Source: Verrucomicrobiota bacterium (GTDB taxonomy: Bacteria; Chlamydiota; Chlamydiia; Chlamydiales; Rhabdochlamydiaceae). From it: 9,077 bases of DNA. This document shows, piece by piece, positions 6,223 through 9,077 of this stretch (position 1 is its first letter; each line of letters starts with the position of its first letter). The notes under the pieces were generated by a model. It was not told the origin of the DNA, ran no database searches, and worked only from the letters and a program-made list of their open reading frames with translations. The position numbers and the translations under genes are program-made. The stretch is from contig CAJCIW010000032.1 of NCBI GenBank assembly GCA_903970455.1, forward strand, positions 1 through 9,077, read 5' to 3'.

Positions 6223-6227
6223 AATAA

Positions 6228-6231
6228 CTCC
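6228..6231 (-). promoter_or_regulatory. Ribosome binding site of the 218-residue gene
   Basis: GGAG on the minus strand, separated from the ATG at 6222 by five bases (TTATT). It supports this start. Confidence 0.7.
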
Positions 6232-6254
6232 GTTTTTTTAATTTTTTATTATTA

Positions 6255-6284
6255 ATTATAGGTATTTTACAAAAATAACTGGAA
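6255..6284 (-). promoter_or_regulatory. Candidate promoter for the 218-residue gene
   Basis: A perfect TATAAT lies at 6260-6255 on the minus strand in the 101-base gap after plsX. The best -35 partner is a poor TTCCAG (6284-6279) at 18 bases. A T-rich stretch lies further upstream. The call rests on the -10 box and on the gap between two genes. Confidence 0.35.
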
Positions 6285-6323
6285 AAGAAGAAAATAAAAA
6301 TTATTTGATTAAAAGTAGTTAAA

Positions 6324-7343
6324 TTATTTTTTGAGTTGTTGTTTGACTTGGGAGAGGAAGGAGTGGTGGACGAGGCGGGCCGCAGTGGTGATGCTTCGGA
6401 GGAAGCTTTGTGCGCTGGAACTGCCGTGACATTTGATCACGATGCCTTCGACGCCGCAAAGAAGGGCGCCGGGGTATTCGGCGTAGTGCAGGCGCTGGCG
6501 CAATTCGGCCAAAACACCTTTTGTGCGGGGAGAACATTCCTCGATGGAAGAAGATTCGAGTTCTTCGAGGATCACGGCGGCGATCCCTTCAGCTGTTTTG
6601 AGAAAAACGTTGCCGGTAAATCCATCTGTGACAAGCACATCGATTTCCCCTTGAAAGACGTCGCGTCCTTCAATGTTGCCTGCAAAAGTATAAGAGGGGG
6701 AAGTTTTTTTGCTTCCTAAGAGGAGTTGATTATAGACGCGTTGGAGTTCGGGGGAGCCTTTTTTTGCTTCGGAGCCTATATTCAAAAGCCCGACGATGGG
6801 GATTTTGACTCCGCGGCTTCTCTGATAGGCGACGCCCATGGCAGCAAATTGCACTAAATGTTTTTCTTTATAAGACGTATTGGCCCCGACGTCTAGGACG
6901 GCAATTTCTTTATCTCGAGTAGGAAGCAGCGTGAGCAGCGCGGGACGTTCAACATGGGGGAGAGCAGGAAGCTCGATCCTGGAAGAGGCCATCAGAGCTC
7001 CTGTATTCCCCGCGGAAATGAATGCCTGTAAATCTCCATCTTTGAGAAGTCTGATCCCTACACATATCGAGGAATCTTTTTTTCTCCGGATCGCAGTGAG
7101 AGGAGAATCATCCATAGTGATGAATTCTTTAACGACATGGAAAAAAACATTCCCGGCAGGAGGGCGCATTCTTCCGAAAAGCGCTTTCGTCCCGAAAAGG
7201 GTCAGATGGATCGAAGGGTCCAGCTCTTTGCAAAAAGCAACCACGGCATGCAGAAGCTCGCTGGGAGGAATGTCGCTGCCCAACAGATCGATACCGATAT
7301 TGCAAGGGGCTTTTCCCTTGCGTATACTACTCTGCCCTCGCAT
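6324..7343 (-). CDS. plsX: Phosphate acyltransferase PlsX
   Basis: Converts acyl-ACP and phosphate to acyl-phosphate, a phospholipid precursor. It is a peripheral membrane enzyme of normal family length (339 residues). Family signatures appear in order: GIDLLGSD (17-24), SAGNTGALMA (110-119), LDVGAN (150-155), GLLNIGSEAKKG (185-196), GNIEGRDV (222-229), VTDGFTGNV (238-246) and the C-terminal PGALLCGVEG (291-300) with KCHGSS. The ATG at 7343 overlaps the end of rpmF by 17 nt; only a weak GGTGA precedes it, so coupled translation is likely. A PlsB-type enzyme is encoded a few genes downstream. Whether acyl-phosphate feeds a PlsY or only the acyl-ACP/acyl-phosphate exchange cannot be told here. 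Confidence 0.95.
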   Translation of the reverse strand: MRGQSSIRKGKAPCNIGIDLLGSDIPPSELLHAVVAFCKELDPSIHLTLFGTKALFGRMRPPAGNVFFHVVKEFITMDDSPLTAIRRKKDSSICVGIRLLKDGDLQAFISAGNTGALMASSRIELPALPHVERPALLTLLPTRDKEIAVLDVGANTSYKEKHLVQFAAMGVAYQRSRGVKIPIVGLLNIGSEAKKGSPELQRVYNQLLLGSKKTSPSYTFAGNIEGRDVFQGEIDVLVTDGFTGNVFLKTAEGIAAVILEELESSSIEECSPRTKGVLAELRQRLHYAEYPGALLCGVEGIVIKCHGSSSAQSFLRSITTAARLVHHSFLSQVKQQLKK

Positions 7344-7509
7344 GGATCACCGCACGGCCTGCATAGAAACCACAATGAGGGCAGATTCGGTGCGCAACGC
7401 GCGGTTTTGAGCAGTTTGAACACTCAGAAGTGTTTTTTGGCTTCTTCGCATGATGAGCACGCCGGGAGTTCTTTCGAGCATTGGATGTTCGATTACGTGG
7501 TACTGCCAT
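7327..7509 (-). CDS. rpmF: 50S ribosomal protein L32
   Basis: The 60 residues begin MAVPRNRTSNARKNSRRAHH, the hallmark start of L32, are strongly basic, and carry the zinc-ribbon cysteines C30, C33, C43 and C46 (CSNC...CPHCG). The protein is therefore the zinc-binding form. It sits between a YceD-type gene and plsX, an order conserved across many bacteria. GGAG at 7522-7519 lies nine bases before the ATG and supports this start. Confidence 0.97.
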   Translation of the reverse strand: MAVPRNRTSNARKNSRRAHHAKKPKNTSECSNCSKPRVAHRICPHCGFYAGRAVIHARAE

Positions 7510-7559
7510 ATGTCAATACTCCATAAAAATTTATGGATACCTTATAACGAATTGCTCCT
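7510..7559 (-). promoter_or_regulatory. rpmF leader: ribosome binding site within a small inverted repeat
   Basis: In this 50-base gap a perfect inverted repeat, CCATAAA (7521-7527) and TTTATGG (7530-7536), lies just before rpmF. In the transcript its 3' arm contains the two leading G residues of the GGAG ribosome binding site (7522-7519). A second purine-rich AGGAG directly follows the yceD stop and has no start codon after it. The repeat could tune L32 translation; it is A/U-rich and may be too weak to matter. Confidence 0.4.
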
Positions 7560-8030
7560 TTATTTGTCGAGATCTGAGAAAGGAAAGTGCACAATATCTT
7601 TATCTTTGCTGGAATTTGGGTGATCAGAATTAAGAAAATTCTTTAGATTTTCCCGTTCTGGGCAATTGCCATTCCTGCACTCAGCAAAAAGAGGTGTTTG
7701 AATCAAAATCGATTCCCGCACTTCATTTCCGACATCGTAGATCGCTCCTTTAATCTCTTCCAAAGGCTGCGTGAGGTAAATATTTTTTACAGAGATGGGG
7801 ATTTGAACAGGGGTATTGCAGATGTTGCAAGGAAGCAAGGCCGTTGTGTCGATATTCAGATGAATGATCAGATGGTCATTAGATAAATAAGCCTCTCCTG
7901 TAAGACGAACGGGGTCTTTAAAAACCAGGTCGTCTTCATGGATCTCTAAAAAATCGGGAGAAAGAACTTCCTCAATTTTTAGAGATTCCCCATTTTTCAG
8001 TCTGTCTATGTAAATTTTTAATTGATCCAT
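7560..8030 (-). CDS. yceD: YceD/DUF177 family protein
   Basis: A 156-residue acidic protein. Its family link rests on the layout: N-terminal domain, a CNIC pair at C68/C71 in a LPCNICNTPVQIPISV segment, the conserved ESILIQTPLFAEC stretch (about 106-118), then a further C123, ending in an acidic tail. The four cysteines could bind zinc. YceD-type proteins are usually encoded directly before rpmF, as here, and in E. coli are linked to 23S rRNA accumulation. The ATG at 8030 comes three bases after the lpxB stop, with AGGTAA partly inside the lpxB end as ribosome binding site. The C. trachomatis counterpart would be CT809, from memory. Sequence similarity in this family is weak, so position carries part of the call. 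Confidence 0.85.
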   Translation of the reverse strand: MDQLKIYIDRLKNGESLKIEEVLSPDFLEIHEDDLVFKDPVRLTGEAYLSNDHLIIHLNIDTTALLPCNICNTPVQIPISVKNIYLTQPLEEIKGAIYDVGNEVRESILIQTPLFAECRNGNCPERENLKNFLNSDHPNSSKDKDIVHFPFSDLDK

Positions 8031-8033
8031 GTG

Positions 8034-9077
8034 TTACCTAAAATAGTACATTACTTCTTCCGCAGCTTCTAAGGCTGCATTTTTATCTCCAAGCTGCTCA
8101 ATCAGAAGATCGCATGCGCACTGCATTTTTTCACGCACAGCTGTTTCTGTCAGCGCGTGAAGTTTTTCTTTCAAAGAGGCAAAAGTGAAATGGGGTCCAA
8201 TCAGTTCTGAGAAAACTTCTTTCTCCGCGATGATGTTGACGAGACAATAAAAAGGAAGGCGGATGCGCAAAATATCGTAGGCGATGATTTTGTCGAGAAA
8301 AGAAACTCCATACGTGACAACAGTGGGCACGCGGTGCAGGGCAAGCTCCAAAGTCACCGTCCCTGATTTGGCGATAGCTATGTAAGCATTCTTCATCAGC
8401 TCATAAGAGTATTCGGAAGGAACACATACGAGTTCATTTTCTTCCCATTGTTTGGCAGCTAATATTTCTAAAATGAGAGGTCGGTATTGCTCATCCGAGA
8501 TGGAGAGAGCGATTTTAAACTCAGGGTGTTTTTGTAAAAGATCGCGGCAAGCATCGAGGTAGAAGGGAAGATTGCGCTGAATTTCTTTTGCCCGGCTTCC
8601 GGGGAATAAAGCAATGATTTTGCCCTCGGAAGGAAACGGAAAAGGTTTATAGGCATAATTTTTCATCCCTTCGACAAGGGGATGGCCGACATAAGCGACT
8701 TTTAGAGGGGTTTCAACAAAAAGGTTTTCCTCGAAGGGGAGGATCGATAGCAGCAGGTCGAGAGTGTTTCCCATCAAGGGGATTCTTTTCTTTCCCCAGG
8801 CCCAAACGGAGGGGCAAATGAAATGGACCAGTTTTCCAGAATACCCTTTTTTTCTTAAATGTTTTGCCATACGCAAATTAAAGCCGGGGTAATCGATCAG
8901 GATGACAGCTTTGGGCTTTAGCTCGGCAATTTTTCTAGAGACAAAATAAAACTGGCGGATGAGTTTGGGGAGCGCCACAAAAACATCGATGAATCCCATG
9001 ACCTGGAATTCTTCTGTTGTCAGTACACAGTCCATCCCTTGGGAGCGCATCTTCGGGCCGGCTACGCCCGCAATTTT
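8034..9077 (-). CDS. lpxB: Lipid-A-disaccharide synthase LpxB, cut by right window edge
   Basis: Joins UDP-2,3-diacylglucosamine to lipid X to form the lipid A disaccharide (glycosyltransferase family 19), at the inner face of the cytoplasmic membrane. The frame is open to 9077, giving 347 C-terminal residues; by comparison with the 382-residue E. coli protein roughly 40 residues are outside. The first visible residues, KIAGVAGPKMRSQGMD, match the conserved GVxGPxM motif, so the ATG at 9050 is internal and not the start. Further signatures: FICPSVWAWGKKRI (86-99 of the visible part), LPFEENLF, YVGHPL, ALFPGSRAKEI (156-166) and IAKSGTVTLELAL (235-247), the UDP-sugar binding region. The gene is followed after three bases by yceD. 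Any chlamydial N-terminal extension would lie outside the window. Confidence 0.95.
   Translation of the reverse strand, partial: KIAGVAGPKMRSQGMDCVLTTEEFQVMGFIDVFVALPKLIRQFYFVSRKIAELKPKAVILIDYPGFNLRMAKHLRKKGYSGKLVHFICPSVWAWGKKRIPLMGNTLDLLLSILPFEENLFVETPLKVAYVGHPLVEGMKNYAYKPFPFPSEGKIIALFPGSRAKEIQRNLPFYLDACRDLLQKHPEFKIALSISDEQYRPLILEILAAKQWEENELVCVPSEYSYELMKNAYIAIAKSGTVTLELALHRVPTVVTYGVSFLDKIIAYDILRIRLPFYCLVNIIAEKEVFSELIGPHFTFASLKEKLHALTETAVREKMQCACDLLIEQLGDKNAALEAAEEVMYYFR

Noticed and set aside
6319..7526. Open frames overlapping plsX and rpmF in other frames
   Set aside because: They have no start signals or family motifs and are antisense to, or out of frame with, well-recognised genes.
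9050..9077. ATG at 9050 as the true start of lpxB
   Set aside because: The frame continues upstream to the window edge and encodes KIAGVAGPK, part of a conserved LpxB motif, so the gene is only cut by the window.
1..9077. CRISPR arrays, tRNA or rRNA genes
   Set aside because: No regularly spaced short repeats, tRNA-like cloverleaf ends or rRNA-like conserved blocks were seen on either strand.

Overview
The window comes from a member of the Chlamydiae, most likely an environmental, amoeba-associated lineage such as Waddlia or Parachlamydia. The evidence is a block of core genes, all on the minus strand, whose order plsB - RNase G - (yceD) - rpmF - plsX matches, as I recall it, the C. trachomatis order CT807-CT811. 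The PlsB is also of the soluble, plastid-like type typical of this phylum. The genus is inference; no rRNA or other marker is present.

Read in the direction of transcription (right to left), the layout is as follows. (1) 9077-8034 is lpxB, cut by the right edge. It is followed almost without gaps by yceD/DUF177 (8030-7560), rpmF (7509-7327) and plsX (7343-6324, overlapping rpmF). (2) 6222-5566 is an unrecognised 218-residue gene with its own ribosome binding site and a possible promoter, closed by a strong compound stem-loop at 5500-5555. (3) 5286-3745 is RNase G, overlapped by plsB (3794-2763). (4) 2751-782 is an AT-rich accessory cassette. It holds a TPR protein ending in what looks like a polymorphic toxin type 50 (Ntox50, predicted RNase) domain, then a 107-residue putative immunity protein that overlaps the toxin stop by ATGA. 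(5) 778-611 is a second copy of the last 47 codons of plsB with an unrelated 8-codon start. (6) 610-386 is AT-rich spacer with a promoter-like pair. (7) 385-1 is the start of an unrecognised gene that runs off the left edge.

The main finding is the arrangement of (3)-(5). A 140-bp direct repeat (615-754 and 2767-2906, one mismatch) flanks the toxin/immunity pair. The repeat begins on a plsB codon boundary and ends at the plsB stop. This is the pattern expected if a 2152-bp unit entered by one crossover in the 3' end of plsB: the gene stays complete, the cargo sits 11 nt behind its stop, and the displaced end is left on the far side. No integrase, transposase or tRNA gene is visible.

Functionally, the core genes cover envelope lipid synthesis (LpxB for lipid A; PlsX and PlsB for phospholipid precursors), ribosome supply (L32 and the YceD-type protein) and RNA processing (RNase G). 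The cassette appears to borrow transcription from the plsB operon.
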